Made by a program: the position numbers and the translations under genes. A DNA stretch of 64,000 bases from Streptomyces pseudovenezuelae (GTDB taxonomy: Bacteria > Actinomycetota > Actinomycetes > Streptomycetales > Streptomycetaceae): contig NZ_JARXVH010000012.1 of assembly GCF_029892565.1 (NCBI RefSeq), forward strand, positions 62,001 to 126,000, written 5' to 3'. Numbering within the stretch: position 1 is the stretch's first letter; each line of letters begins with the position of its first letter. Shown here piece by piece: positions 1 through 8,622 of this stretch. Below the pieces are notes generated by a model. That model saw only the letters and a program-made list of their open reading frames with translations. It did not search any database and was not told the DNA's origin.

Positions 1-114
1 GCTGGCGGCCCTGCCGCTGACCCGCTGAACGAATCTCCCGGGCACCGATGAGTTGTGTGCCGACCGCCGGTCTACCCCACCGAACGGCACACACTCGACG
101 GGAGCCCTCCAGCC

Positions 115-522
115 ATGTACCAGCAGATGATCTTCGTGAACCTGGCCACCGACGACGTCACGGCGTCGAAGAAGTTCTACACAGAGCTCGGCTACACGAT
201 CAACCCGCAGTTCAGCACCGACGACTGCGCCTGTGTCGTGATCAGCGACACCATCATCGCGATGTTCCTGAGCAAGCAGCGCTACGCCGACTTCACCAAG
301 AAGGAGATCGCGGACTCCACGAAGACCAGCGAGGTGCTGCTGTGTCTGAGCGCCGAGAGCCGCGAGAAGGTCGACGAGCTGGTGAACAAGGCGGCCGCGG
401 CGGGCGGCACCGCCAACGACGACGTCCAGGACCAGGGCTTCATGTACGGCCGCTCCTTCGACGACCTCGACGGCCACTCCTGGGAGGTCGTGTGGATGGA
501 CCCGGCGGCGGTCCAGGGCTGA
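115..522 (+). CDS. VOC (glyoxalase-fold) family protein
   Basis: The product is 135 aa, one vicinal-oxygen-chelate domain covering the whole protein. The N-terminal strand starts YQQMIFVNLATDDV and the C-terminal strand ends HSWEVVWMD, where the Glu is the usual metal ligand of the fold. The ATG at 115 follows GGGAG at a suitable distance; an upstream in-frame extension from 55 does not resemble the family. Proteins of this class include dioxygenases, isomerases and antibiotic-binding proteins, so the substrate cannot be named. The next gene starts 25 bases downstream on the same strand. The first 54 bases of the window hold only a possible last few codons of an earlier gene (stop at 26-28). 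Confidence 0.85.
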   Translation: MYQQMIFVNLATDDVTASKKFYTELGYTINPQFSTDDCACVVISDTIIAMFLSKQRYADFTKKEIADSTKTSEVLLCLSAESREKVDELVNKAAAAGGTANDDVQDQGFMYGRSFDDLDGHSWEVVWMDPAAVQG

Positions 523-547
523 CCTCCGGGGTGCCTAGCATGGGCGC

Positions 548-1669
548 GTGCAGACGAGCCCGGCCCATGCGGCCCACCACGACGAACGCGAGATCGAGAC
601 GGTCGAGGACTTCGACGCGACCGTCTCGGCCCGCGGCACCCTCGCCGGACACCGGGTACAGGCCGTCGATCTGACGGACCGTACGCGGGAGTTGCTCTCC
701 ACCGACACCTCGGGCGCCGTCTTCCTCGGCTGCCCGATGCGCGAGGAGGCCGCGGCGAAGGTCCGCGCCGACGGCGCCCTGGTCTTCCCGCCGGTCCCGA
801 ACCTGCCCTTCGACCCCTACCGCGGCCATCTGTACACGCCCGACGAACTGTTCGCCTCGCTCGACAAGGGCTACGAGCAGACCCCGGACGCGCGCGCGTA
901 CGCCTGGTTCCAGCGGACCAAGGCCGACGGCGACATATACGCCTCGATGCTGCGCGCCGTCCACGACGACTCGGTCTCCGACGCCCTCGACGAACTCCTG
1001 CGCGGGGCGCGGGTGGTGGGCGTGATGGGCGGCCACGCGATGGCGCGCGGGACTCAGGCCTACGCCGGTGCCGCGCGCCTCGGCCGTGAGCTGAGCCGCG
1101 CCGGGTTCACCGTGGCGACCGGGGGCGGGCCCGGCGCGATGGAGGCGGCGAACCTGGGCGCGTACGCGGCGCCCTACGAGGACACCATGCTGGACGAGGC
1201 GTGCGAACTGCTGGCCGGTTCCCCGTCGTTCAGCCCCTCGATCACCGACTGGGCCCAGCGCGCCTTCGAGGTGCGCACCCGCTGGCCGAAGGGCAACCAC
1301 TCGGTGGGCATCCCGACGTGGTTCTACGGCCACGAGCCGCCGAACCCCTTCGCGTCGCACATCGCCAAGTACTTCGCCAACGCCACCCGCGAGGACGGCC
1401 TGCTGGCCCGCTCCGGCGCGGGCGTGATTTTCCTGCCGGGTGCCGCCGGGACCGTACAGGAGATCTTCGACAGCGCGACGCCCAACTACTACGAGTCGCG
1501 CGGCGAACCGACGCCCATGGTGCTGGTCGATCGCGCGCACTGGACGGAGCGGCTGCCGGCGTGGCCCCTCTTGCGGGCGCTCGCCCGGGAACGGTCGATG
1601 GAGTCCCGTATCGCCCTCGTTGACCGGATCGAGGAGGCTCCGGAGGCTCTGAAACGTCTCGCTGGTTAA
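548..1669 (+). CDS. LOG family protein, long form (nucleotide nucleosidase-like)
   Basis: This 373-aa protein starts at a GTG. The Rossmann-like LOG domain occupies about residues 150-310, with a glycine-rich turn (VVGVMGGH), GGGPGAMEA at 192-200 and PGAAGTVQE at 297-305. These are the two signature motifs of the family once mislabelled lysine decarboxylases. Family members cleave the N-glycosidic bond of nucleoside 5'-monophosphates (cytokinin-activating LOG, or PpnN). At 373 aa it is much longer than plant-type LOG (about 190 aa) and closer to PpnN-like proteins, with about 150 extra N-terminal residues. The exact substrate is inferred only at family level. It lies 25 bp after the VOC gene and is probably co-transcribed. 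Confidence 0.85.
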   Translation: MQTSPAHAAHHDEREIETVEDFDATVSARGTLAGHRVQAVDLTDRTRELLSTDTSGAVFLGCPMREEAAAKVRADGALVFPPVPNLPFDPYRGHLYTPDELFASLDKGYEQTPDARAYAWFQRTKADGDIYASMLRAVHDDSVSDALDELLRGARVVGVMGGHAMARGTQAYAGAARLGRELSRAGFTVATGGGPGAMEAANLGAYAAPYEDTMLDEACELLAGSPSFSPSITDWAQRAFEVRTRWPKGNHSVGIPTWFYGHEPPNPFASHIAKYFANATREDGLLARSGAGVIFLPGAAGTVQEIFDSATPNYYESRGEPTPMVLVDRAHWTERLPAWPLLRALARERSMESRIALVDRIEEAPEALKRLAG

Positions 1670-1707
1670 TAAGAAGGCAAAGCCAACGCTCCAACTGTGC
1701 ATATGCA

Positions 1708-1735
1708 TTGACACTACTTATGGAACGCTTATAGA
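1708..1735 (+). promoter_or_regulatory. Vegetative-type promoter for the LAETG surface protein gene
   Basis: TTGACA at 1708-1713 and TATAGA at 1730-1735 are separated by 16 bp, a close match to the housekeeping sigma consensus and rare in such GC-rich DNA. It lies in an AT-rich patch after the LOG gene stop and about 95 bp before the GTG start at 1831, which implies a leader of roughly 90 nt. Confidence 0.65.
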
Positions 1736-1830
1736 CCTGTGAGCCTCCTGGGGATCGTGAAGCCTCGCCACACTGTCGCCTCACTTCCCCTCCAAGCCCC
1801 CCGCAGTTGCTCATCCCGTGAAGGGCAAAC

Positions 1831-2532
1831 GTGTCCATATCTCGCCGCACCGCACGCCGTTCAGCGCGCGTCCTGGGCGTCGCCGCCGCCACCACCGCTC
1901 TCGCGCTGGGGGTCGCCGGTAACGCGCTCGCCTGCAACATCAGTGAGTTCTCCGCCGAAGCCAAGTGCGACGGCACCAACGGTGTCATCACCGTCACCGA
2001 CAAAGACGCCTCCGGTACCCCGGCGACCATCACCGTGTTCCTCGAGAACAACGGCGCCGACTCCAAGCAGATCGGCGAGCAGGACGTCGTCGGTTCTCGC
2101 GAGGGTGTCACCATCACCTTCAAGGAGGACTGGGCGCCGAACGCCGAGTACCGCGTCCACGTCACGGCCGGGAAGGACAAGGAGCACCCGATCGTCGACA
2201 AGGACATCGAGGGCAACCTGAAGACCCCGTCCGCCGGCTGCTCGAAGGACGAGACGACTCCGCCGGCCACCACGCCGCCGCCGTCGGAGGAGACCACTCC
2301 CCCGGCCGAGGAGTCCGAGAGCCCGACCCCGTCGCCGTCGGAGAGCACCACCACTCCGGCCGACACGTCGAGCAACGCGCCGTCCCCGGCGGCCGGTGAC
2401 TCCAACCTCGCCGAGACCGGTGCCAACTCCAACACCCCGATGATCGCCGGTGTCGCGGGTGCCCTGGTCGTCGTCGGTGGCGGAGCCGTCTTCTTCGGCA
2501 TGCGCCGTCGTGGGGCCAACAGCGGTCGCTGA
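1831..2532 (+). CDS. LAETG-motif sortase-anchored surface protein
   Basis: This 233-aa protein starts at a GTG preceded by GAAGGG. It has an N-terminal signal peptide (RRTARRSAR followed by a hydrophobic stretch to Ala-Leu-Ala at about residue 34) and an ordered region at 35-137 with three Cys. A Thr/Pro/Ser/Glu-rich stalk (138-190) leads to LAETG at 193-197, a hydrophobic segment (203-222) and an RRR tail. This is the standard layout of a class E sortase substrate in Streptomyces, cleaved in LAETG and linked to peptidoglycan. No catalytic motif is visible in the ectodomain, so its role on the surface is unknown. A strong bidirectional terminator follows. Confidence 0.9.
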   Translation: MSISRRTARRSARVLGVAAATTALALGVAGNALACNISEFSAEAKCDGTNGVITVTDKDASGTPATITVFLENNGADSKQIGEQDVVGSREGVTITFKEDWAPNAEYRVHVTAGKDKEHPIVDKDIEGNLKTPSAGCSKDETTPPATTPPPSEETTPPAEESESPTPSPSESTTTPADTSSNAPSPAAGDSNLAETGANSNTPMIAGVAGALVVVGGGAVFFGMRRRGANSGR

Positions 2533-2551
2533 CGCCCTCGTAGGACTTGTG

Positions 2552-2589
2552 TGTGGCCCGTCCCCAGAACACCGAGGGGGCGGGCCACA
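2552..2589. terminator. Bidirectional hairpin between convergent genes
   Basis: Arms 2552-2565 (TGTGGCCCGTCCCC) and 2576-2589 (GGGGGCGGGCCACA) form a 14-bp stem with one G-U-type mismatch and a 10-nt loop. It sits between the surface protein gene and the convergent isomerase-like gene and so can end both transcripts. From 2590 to 2663 a GCATGTCA-containing stretch is repeated imperfectly, with no gene. Confidence 0.7.
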
Positions 2590-2663
2590 AGCATGTCATG
2601 GTGCCCGCGGCAGTCACGGCGCCCGCGGCACGGCATGTCAGGCGCCCGCAGGGGGCCGCGGCC

Positions 2664-3461
2664 TCAGAACGTCGCCCGCTCCAGCCAGAACTCCAGCAGC
2701 TCCCGCTCGCCGAGCACCTCCAACTCCGGGCTGTCCAGCGGCAGCCGACGGTAGAAGGCGAGCAGCACGGAGGTGAGCGGGCCGCGCAGGGCGACCGTCG
2801 CGCGTTCGTGGCCGCGTCGCCAGGAGACCCCGTCCTCGGTGAGTTCGACGAGCCACTCGGCGTTCAGGCCGGGGGCGGTGTCGGTGGCGTGCAGGTGGAT
2901 GCCGCGGCGGCCCGGTCCGCGCAGCTCCTCGGCCGCCGGGTGCGGCCGCGTCCGTTGGATGTACGCCACGATCTCCAGCCACTCGTCGAGTGCGTCCGCG
3001 GCCACGTCCTGTGCGACCTCGTAGGGCAGCCCGGCGGCGAGTGTGGCGTCGGCGCGGTGGACGGTGATCTCGTGCGTCATCCGGCGGGCCCAGAAGCCCG
3101 CGTTGAGCACCCCGGCCCACCCCCAGACCTTCGTGTCCGGCCCGGCCTCCCGCAGGGCGCCCACGACCCCCTCACCGGCCTCGGCGAGCCATGCGTCCAG
3201 CGCGGCGGCGTCGCCCCGTGCCTCGGGACCGGCGACCCCGGGCACCCGCTCGCCGGGGACGGGCTCCTGGGCCCGGGTGCGCACCAGCAGTTCCGTCCAG
3301 CGCAGGGCGACGCCCATGTGCCGCACGAGCTGTTCCAGCGACCAGTCGGGGCAGGTCGGTACGGTCGCGGACAGGTCGGCGCCGGACGTCACCACGGCTC
3401 TCAACTCGGCCGTCTGATAGGCGATCTCGGCGCAGTAGCGGTCATGTGCGAGCGGCGTCAT
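2664..3461 (-). CDS. Maleylpyruvate isomerase family mycothiol-dependent enzyme
   Basis: The product is 265 aa. The DinB-like N-terminal helical bundle contains CPDWSLEQLVRHMG and the later THEITVHRAD motif, giving the H...HExxxH metal-binding pattern of the MDMPI N-terminal domain. The C-terminal part (about 175-265) resembles the MDMPI C-terminal domain. Family members use mycothiol, the actinobacterial thiol, as a cofactor or co-substrate; most are uncharacterised and the substrate here is unknown. The ATG at 3461 was chosen because residues before it are Arg-rich frame-shadow of the upstream ABC gene. The gene begins 25 bp after the thiamine transporter ATPase stop and could be a distal member of that operon. 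Confidence 0.8.
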   Translation of the reverse strand: MTPLAHDRYCAEIAYQTAELRAVVTSGADLSATVPTCPDWSLEQLVRHMGVALRWTELLVRTRAQEPVPGERVPGVAGPEARGDAAALDAWLAEAGEGVVGALREAGPDTKVWGWAGVLNAGFWARRMTHEITVHRADATLAAGLPYEVAQDVAADALDEWLEIVAYIQRTRPHPAAEELRGPGRRGIHLHATDTAPGLNAEWLVELTEDGVSWRRGHERATVALRGPLTSVLLAFYRRLPLDSPELEVLGERELLEFWLERATF

Positions 3462-3486
3462 GCCCCGCACCCTACGGAGGTTCCGA

Positions 3487-4506
3487 TCAGCCGAGGACGG
3501 CGATTTCGGCCGCGTCGAACTCCACGCCGACCGTGTCCCCGACCGCCGGCGCCTCCCGCAGCGCGCACGCCGCCTCCAGCCGGGGCGCGTCCGGCGGTTG
3601 GAGGTGTACGGCGACATGGGTGCCCTTGAAGGCGCGTGCGGTGACCGTGCAGCGCAGTCCCTCGTCGGCGGGCACCAGGCGTACGCCGGCGGGCCGTACG
3701 AGGAGCGTGCGCGACCCCTGGGGGGCGCCCTCGGGGACGGGGAGCTTGCCCCAGGGGGTCACCGCGAACTGCCCGGCGACCGAACCCTCCACCACGTTGT
3801 CGAAGCCGAGGAAACGGGCCACGAACTCGTCGGCGGGGTGCTTCCAGACCTCAAGTGGCGTACCGGACTGCGCGATCCGCCCGTCCCGCATCACCACGAC
3901 CCGGTCGGCTAGCGCGAAGGCCTCTCCCTGGTCGTGCGTCACGGCGAGCACGGTCGTACCCAACCGCCCGAACAGCTCCCGGAGTTCGACGACCAACCGC
4001 TCCCGCAGCGACCGGTCGAGCTGCCCGAGCGGCTCGTCCAGCATCAGCAACCGCGGCCGGGGCGCGAGCGCACGGGCGAGCGCCACCCGCTGCTGCTCAC
4101 CGCCGGAGAGTGAGCCGACGGCCCGACGGCCGGCGCCCGGCAGCCCGACGAGGTCGAGCAACTCCCGCACCCGCTCGGCCTGTTCACCCTTGGCGGCGCC
4201 GTGCATCCGCAGCCCGAAGGCCACGTTTCCGCCCACGTCCCGCTGTGGGAACAGCTGGTGGTCCTGGAACATCAGGCCCACGCCCCGCCGATGCGCGGGC
4301 ACCCCCGCCTGGTCGCGGCCGTCGAGCAACACCCGCCCGGCGGTGAGGGGTTGCAGCCCGGCCACCGCCCGCAGCAGCGTCGACTTGCCGCTGCCGCTCG
4401 GCCCGAGCACGCACACGATCTCGTGCTCGGCGACATCGAGGCCGACGGCGTCCAGCACGGCCCGCTCACCGAACCGCACGGTCGCGTCCTCAAGGCTCAG
4501 CAGCAT
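3487..4506 (-). CDS. thiQ: Thiamine ABC transporter, ATP-binding protein
   Basis: The product is 339 aa. The ABC ATPase domain (about 1-235) has Walker A GPSGSGKST, Q-loop FQDHQ, signature LSGGEQQR, Walker B LLMLDEP and switch His (THD). The C-terminal 100 residues form a TOBE-like domain as in spermidine/iron importers, so it is longer than the short enterobacterial ThiQ. Assignment to thiamine rests on the operon: its ATG directly abuts the TAG of the permease gene, and the operon is led by a TPP riboswitch. It energises uptake of thiamine or a phosphorylated form through ThiBP. Confidence 0.85.
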   Translation of the reverse strand: MLLSLEDATVRFGERAVLDAVGLDVAEHEIVCVLGPSGSGKSTLLRAVAGLQPLTAGRVLLDGRDQAGVPAHRRGVGLMFQDHQLFPQRDVGGNVAFGLRMHGAAKGEQAERVRELLDLVGLPGAGRRAVGSLSGGEQQRVALARALAPRPRLLMLDEPLGQLDRSLRERLVVELRELFGRLGTTVLAVTHDQGEAFALADRVVVMRDGRIAQSGTPLEVWKHPADEFVARFLGFDNVVEGSVAGQFAVTPWGKLPVPEGAPQGSRTLLVRPAGVRLVPADEGLRCTVTARAFKGTHVAVHLQPPDAPRLEAACALREAPAVGDTVGVEFDAAEIAVLG

Positions 4507-6195
4507 CTAGAACTCCCCGGTCCGGTCCGTGCGGAGCCGCTCAAGGACCAGCAGCGCCACCGCGCACACCACCATCAGAATCGTCGAAAGGGCCATCGCC
4601 TGCCCGTAGTTGAGGTCGCCGGGCCGCCCGAGCAGCCGCGCCACCGCGACCGGCAGCGTCGGATTGTCGGGCCGCGCGATGAACACCGTCGCCCCGAACT
4701 CCCCCAGCGACACGGCGAACGCGAACCCGGCCGCGACCAGCGCCGCCCGCCGCACCAACGGCAGATCGACCTCGCGCCACACCCGCCACGGCGACGCCCC
4801 GAGCACCGCCGCCGCCTCCCGCAGCCGCCCGTCCACGGCCCGCAGCACGGGCAGCATGGTCCGTACGACGAAAGGGACGCCCACCAGGGCCTGCGCCAGC
4901 GGCACCAGGATCCAGCTGCTCCTGAGGTCCAACGGCGGCTTGTCCAGGGCGATCAGGAAGCCGAACCCGACGGTCACCGCGGACACCCCGAGCGGCAGCA
5001 TCAGCAGCGCGTCGAAGCCCCGCACCAGCCGGCCGGCGTCCCGGCGCGCGAGGGCCGCGGCGGCCAGACCTCCGATCAGCACGGCGATCCCGGTCGCGGC
5101 GAGGGCGTATTCGAGGGAGTTGCCGATCGCCTCGATCGGCGGCACGAGGAAGGTCCCGCCGTCCTCGGAGGTGAGCGCCCGGTAGTAGCCGAAGTCCGGG
5201 GCGCCCAGGGACCGTTGCACCAGCACGGCCAGCGGCAGGACGAGGAGTACGAGGACGGTGGCGAGGACCCCCGCCAGCAGCGCCCACTGCCGGGCCCCGC
5301 GCGGCCGGTGTGACGTCACCGACGCGTCGACCAGCCGCAGCGCGGTCTCCCGCCACCGTACGGTCCAGGCGTGCACGGCGAGGATCGCGCCGACCGCGAC
5401 GAACTGGACGATCGTGAGGACGGCGGCCGTGGAGAGGTCGAAGATCTCGGAGGTCTGCCGGTAGATCTCCACCTCCAGGGTGGAGAAGGTCGGCCCGCCG
5501 AGGATCTGCACGACCCCGAAGGAGGTGAAGGTGAACAGGAAGACCATCAGCGCGGCGGCCGCCACCGCGGGCGCCAGCGCGGGCAGCGTGACCCTGCGCC
5601 AGGCCCGCAGTGGCGAGGCCCCGAGCATCCGGGCCGCCTCCTCCTGCCGCGGGTCCAGCTGCGCCCACAGGCCGCCCACGGTCCGTACGACGACCGCGTA
5701 GTTGAAGAAGACGTGCGCGAGCAGGATGGCCCAGACCGTCGTGTCCAGGCGTACGCCCCACAGCTCGTCGAGAAGTCCCCCGCGCCCGACCAGCGCCAGG
5801 AACGCCGTACCGACGACGACCGTCGGCAGTACGAAGGGGACGGTGACGACCGCGCGCAGGACGTGTTTGCCGGGGAAGTCGTAGCGGGCGAAGACGTAGG
5901 CACCGGGCAGGGCGATCGCCAGGGTGAGCGCGGTGGACGCGAACGCCTGCCAGGTGGTGAACCACAGCACGTGCCGGATGTCGGACTGCCCGAGGACGTC
6001 CACGATCCGCCCGAACCGCCATACCCCCTCGACCTTGAGCCCGCGCGCGACGATCGCGGCGACCGGCCAGGCGAAGAAGACGCCGAAGAAGGCGACGGGC
6101 AGGGCCATGAGCCCGAGCCGCGCCGCGTTCCCGCTCCGCCTCCTGCCGGCCGACTCCGGCCGCCTGACGGCTACTTCAGTACGAGTGACGTCCAC
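4507..6195 (-). CDS. thiP: Thiamine ABC transporter permease (fused two-domain)
   Basis: This protein of about 562 aa has two tandem binding-protein-dependent permease halves. Each half carries an EAA loop: EAARMLGASPLRAWRRVTLP in the first and EAAAVLGASPWRVWREVDLP in the second, where the ATPase docks. About 12 hydrophobic segments are visible, the ThiP/FbpB architecture. The start is uncertain. GTG at 6195 overlaps the end of thiB by 25 bp, which suits translational coupling; a GTG at 6207 and an ATG at about 6111 are alternatives. The reading frame continues open upstream through thiB, but that part is shadow. The stop codon abuts the thiQ start with no gap. Confidence 0.85.
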   Translation of the reverse strand: MDVTRTEVAVRRPESAGRRRSGNAARLGLMALPVAFFGVFFAWPVAAIVARGLKVEGVWRFGRIVDVLGQSDIRHVLWFTTWQAFASTALTLAIALPGAYVFARYDFPGKHVLRAVVTVPFVLPTVVVGTAFLALVGRGGLLDELWGVRLDTTVWAILLAHVFFNYAVVVRTVGGLWAQLDPRQEEAARMLGASPLRAWRRVTLPALAPAVAAAALMVFLFTFTSFGVVQILGGPTFSTLEVEIYRQTSEIFDLSTAAVLTIVQFVAVGAILAVHAWTVRWRETALRLVDASVTSHRPRGARQWALLAGVLATVLVLLVLPLAVLVQRSLGAPDFGYYRALTSEDGGTFLVPPIEAIGNSLEYALAATGIAVLIGGLAAAALARRDAGRLVRGFDALLMLPLGVSAVTVGFGFLIALDKPPLDLRSSWILVPLAQALVGVPFVVRTMLPVLRAVDGRLREAAAVLGASPWRVWREVDLPLVRRAALVAAGFAFAVSLGEFGATVFIARPDNPTLPVAVARLLGRPGDLNYGQAMALSTILMVVCAVALLVLERLRTDRTGEF

Positions 6196-7247
6196 GACTT
6201 GACCCACTGGTCGCGGTTGGCGGCGATCTTGTCGGGCGCCACGGTCTCGGGATCCTTGGCGGCGGGCCCGTACTTCGTGAACTCGGCGGGCACGGCCGCC
6301 CCCTTGAGCACGGGGTAGACGAACATGTTCAGCGGCATGTCCTCCTGGAACTCCTTGGAGACCAGGAAGTCGATCAGCGCCTTGCCGCCCGCGGTGTTCT
6401 TCGCGTTGCTGAGCAGTCCCGCGAACTCGATCTGCCGGAAGCAGGTGCCCGTCGCGACGCCAGTCGGCGCGGTCGTCGGCTTGGGGTCGGCGTAGATCAC
6501 CTCGGCGGGCGGCGAGGAGGCGTACGACACGACGAGCGGCCGGTCGGCCTTGGTCTTCTTGCCACCGGCGGAACCGGAGAACTCCTCGTTGTAGGCCTGC
6601 TCCCAGCCGTCGACGACCTTGACGCCGTTCGCCTTGAGCTTCTTCCAGTACGCCTCCCAGCCGGCGTCGCCGTACTTGGCGGCGGTCCCGAGCAGGAAGC
6701 CGAGGCCGGGCGAGGAGGTGGCGGCGTTCTCGGTGACGAGGAGGTTCTTGTAGGCGGGCTTGATCAGATCGTCGTAGGACGTGGGCGGGGCCAGCTTGTG
6801 ATCGGCGAAGTACTTCTTGTCGTAGTTGACGCAGATGTCGCCGTAGTCGATGGGCGTGACCCGGTGCTTGCCGGCGTCGAGCTGGTACGCGCTGTCGACC
6901 TGCCCGAGCCCCTTGGCCTCGTACGGCTGGAACAGCCCGTTGTCGAGCGCCCGGGAGAGCAGGGTGTTGTCGACGCCGAAGAAGACGTCGCCCTGGGGGT
7001 TGTCCTTGGTGAGGATGGCCTTGTTGACGGCCTGCCCGGCGTCGCCGTCCTTGAGGACCCGCACCTTGTACCCGGACTGCTTCTCGAAGTCCTGGAGCAC
7101 GCTCTTGGAGACGGCCCACGAGTCGTGGCTGACGAGGGTGACGGTCTTGGAGCCCGCCGAGCCGCTGCCGCTGTCGGACGACCCGCACGCGCAGAGCGTG
7201 ACGAGGCCGAGGCAGACGACGGCAGCCCAATACTTCTTGGTATTCAC
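6171..7247 (-). CDS. thiB: Thiamine ABC transporter substrate-binding lipoprotein
   Basis: The product is 358 aa, starting at a GTG. The signal peptide ends in LCAC with the probable lipidated Cys at 21, followed by a Gly/Ser linker, so the protein is membrane-anchored outside the cell. The rest is a type 2 periplasmic-binding-fold protein with the opening strand TVTLVSHDSW and the hinge region DYGDICVNYD, typical of ThiB/iron-binding proteins. The TPP riboswitch ends about 13 nt upstream and its 3' strand contains the GGAAG Shine-Dalgarno sequence, which ties the cargo to thiamine. It delivers the ligand to ThiPQ. Confidence 0.88.
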   Translation of the reverse strand: MNTKKYWAAVVCLGLVTLCACGSSDSGSGSAGSKTVTLVSHDSWAVSKSVLQDFEKQSGYKVRVLKDGDAGQAVNKAILTKDNPQGDVFFGVDNTLLSRALDNGLFQPYEAKGLGQVDSAYQLDAGKHRVTPIDYGDICVNYDKKYFADHKLAPPTSYDDLIKPAYKNLLVTENAATSSPGLGFLLGTAAKYGDAGWEAYWKKLKANGVKVVDGWEQAYNEEFSGSAGGKKTKADRPLVVSYASSPPAEVIYADPKPTTAPTGVATGTCFRQIEFAGLLSNAKNTAGGKALIDFLVSKEFQEDMPLNMFVYPVLKGAAVPAEFTKYGPAAKDPETVAPDKIAANRDQWVKSWTSLVLK

Positions 7248-7260
7248 GGTGATGACCGAA

Positions 7261-7354
7261 CTTCCTACCCAGAATGACCTGGGCGAGGTTCAGAGGGTCT
7301 GCGGCCCGGTTGCCGCACTCTCAGCGCTGTCGCGCTCCCCTGTCGGATATGAAG
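7261..7354 (-). promoter_or_regulatory. TPP riboswitch (THI element) controlling thiBPQ
   Basis: Read on the minus strand, the leader shows the conserved THI-box parts in order: CAGGGGAGC, then CTGAGA (7319-7324), a GC hairpin (GTGCGGC/GCCGCA), ACCCTCTGAACCT, the CCCAGG/CTGGGT stem, and GGTAGGAAG at the 3' end. GAAG at 7261-7264 can pair with CTTC at 7351-7354 to form P1. The 3' P1 strand contains the GGAAG likely to act as the thiB ribosome binding site, so ligand binding should hide it and repress translation. The element begins about 20 nt after the rlmN stop codon. Confidence 0.93.
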
Positions 7355-7373
7355 ATGTACGTACGGAGAAAGA

Positions 7374-8480
7374 TTACCGCTCGGTGGCCGCCAGCTGGCC
7401 ACAGGCACCGTCGATCTCCTGACCACGGGTGTCCCGGACGGTGACCGCCACTCCGTGCGCCGCGATGGCCTCGACGAACGCCTTCTCGTCCTCGGGCCGG
7501 GACGCCGTCCACTTCGAGCCCGGGGTCGGGTTCAGCGGGATCAGATTGACGTGCACGGGCTTGCCCCGGAGCAGCCGCCCGAGCCGGTCTCCGCGCCACG
7601 CCTGGTCATTGATGTCCCGGATGAGCGCGTACTCGATGGACAGCCGCCGCCCGCTCTTCTGCACGTACTCGAACCCGGCGTCGAGGACCTCGCGCACCTT
7701 CCACCGTGTGTTCACGGGGACGAGGGTGTCGCGCAGCTCGTCGTCGGGCGCGTGCAGCGAGATCGCGAGCCGGCACTTGAAGCCCTCGTCGGCGAACCGG
7801 TGGATGGCCGGCACCAGCCCGACCGTCGACACGGTGATCCCACGCTGCGACAGCCCGAGCCCGTCGGGCGCGGGGTCGGTCAGCGCCCGGATGGACTGCA
7901 CGACCCGCTTGTAGTTGGCGAGCGGCTCGCCCATCCCCATGAAGACGATGTTGGACAGCCGCGCGGGCCCGCCCGGGACCTCTCCGTCCCGCAGCGCCCG
8001 CATCCCGTCCACGATCTGGTGGACGATCTCGGCGCTGGACAGGTTCCGGTCGAGCCCGGCCTGCCCGGTCGCACAGAACGGGCAGTTCATCCCGCACCCG
8101 GCCTGCGAACTGATGCACATGGTCACCCGGTCCGGGTACCGCATCAGCACCGACTCGACGAGCGTCCCGTCGAGCATCCGCCACAGCGTCTTACGGGTGG
8201 TGCCCTCGTCGGTCGACAGATGCCGCACGACCGTCATCAACTCGGGCAGCAGCGCCTCACGCAGCTTCTCCCGCGAACCGGCCGGGATATCCGTCCACTC
8301 CGCCGGGTCGTGCGCGTACCGCGCGAAGTAGTGCTGCGAGAGCTGCTTGGCACGAAACGGCTTCTCCCCGACCTCGGCCACAGCGTCTTTACGCTCGGCG
8401 GGAGTGAGATCGGCAAGATGCCGCGGCGGCTTCTTGGCTCCGCGGGGGGCGACGAAAGTGAGTTCTCCGGGTGCAGGCAT
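7374..8480 (-). CDS. rlmN: 23S rRNA (A2503-C2) / tRNA (A37-C2) methyltransferase, radical SAM
   Basis: The product is 368 aa. The radical SAM cluster motif is CGMNCPFC, followed by GMGEPLANY (SAM-binding GGE-like strand). The conserved Cys near the C-terminus (DGACGQL) is the resolving/methyl-carrier pair member of RlmN. It methylates C2 of A2503 in 23S rRNA and A37 of certain tRNAs and supports translational fidelity. The ATG at 8480 was chosen because upstream in-frame sequence is not conserved-looking. The TAA stop lies about 20 nt before the thiamine riboswitch, so read-through into thiBPQ is possible. Confidence 0.93.
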   Translation of the reverse strand: MPAPGELTFVAPRGAKKPPRHLADLTPAERKDAVAEVGEKPFRAKQLSQHYFARYAHDPAEWTDIPAGSREKLREALLPELMTVVRHLSTDEGTTRKTLWRMLDGTLVESVLMRYPDRVTMCISSQAGCGMNCPFCATGQAGLDRNLSSAEIVHQIVDGMRALRDGEVPGGPARLSNIVFMGMGEPLANYKRVVQSIRALTDPAPDGLGLSQRGITVSTVGLVPAIHRFADEGFKCRLAISLHAPDDELRDTLVPVNTRWKVREVLDAGFEYVQKSGRRLSIEYALIRDINDQAWRGDRLGRLLRGKPVHVNLIPLNPTPGSKWTASRPEDEKAFVEAIAAHGVAVTVRDTRGQEIDGACGQLAATER

Positions 8481-8622
8481 AACCCATCCAGTGTCGCAGA
8501 TCCCCCGGTGTAGCCCGCTCCACTGTGGATACGGGTACCTACGCCATCGTCGCGGCACCCCCCACCCCGGAATCGTGGACCCCACAGAGCACCACCCACG
8601 CCTTCCACGAGGGGACCGCCCC

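Noticed and set aside
1..28. C-terminal end of an upstream gene (stop TGA at 26-28)
   Set aside because: Only eight codons are in view, so no support can be given.
440..1714. A 424-codon minus-strand frame opposite the LOG gene
   Set aside because: It is Arg/Val/Gly-rich shadow; the plus-strand LOG gene has both family motifs.
4507..7230. One continuous 907-codon frame over thiP and thiB
   Set aside because: The first 345 codons are an alternate frame of thiB, which has a lipobox and binding-protein features in its own frame; only the part from about 6195 is thiP.
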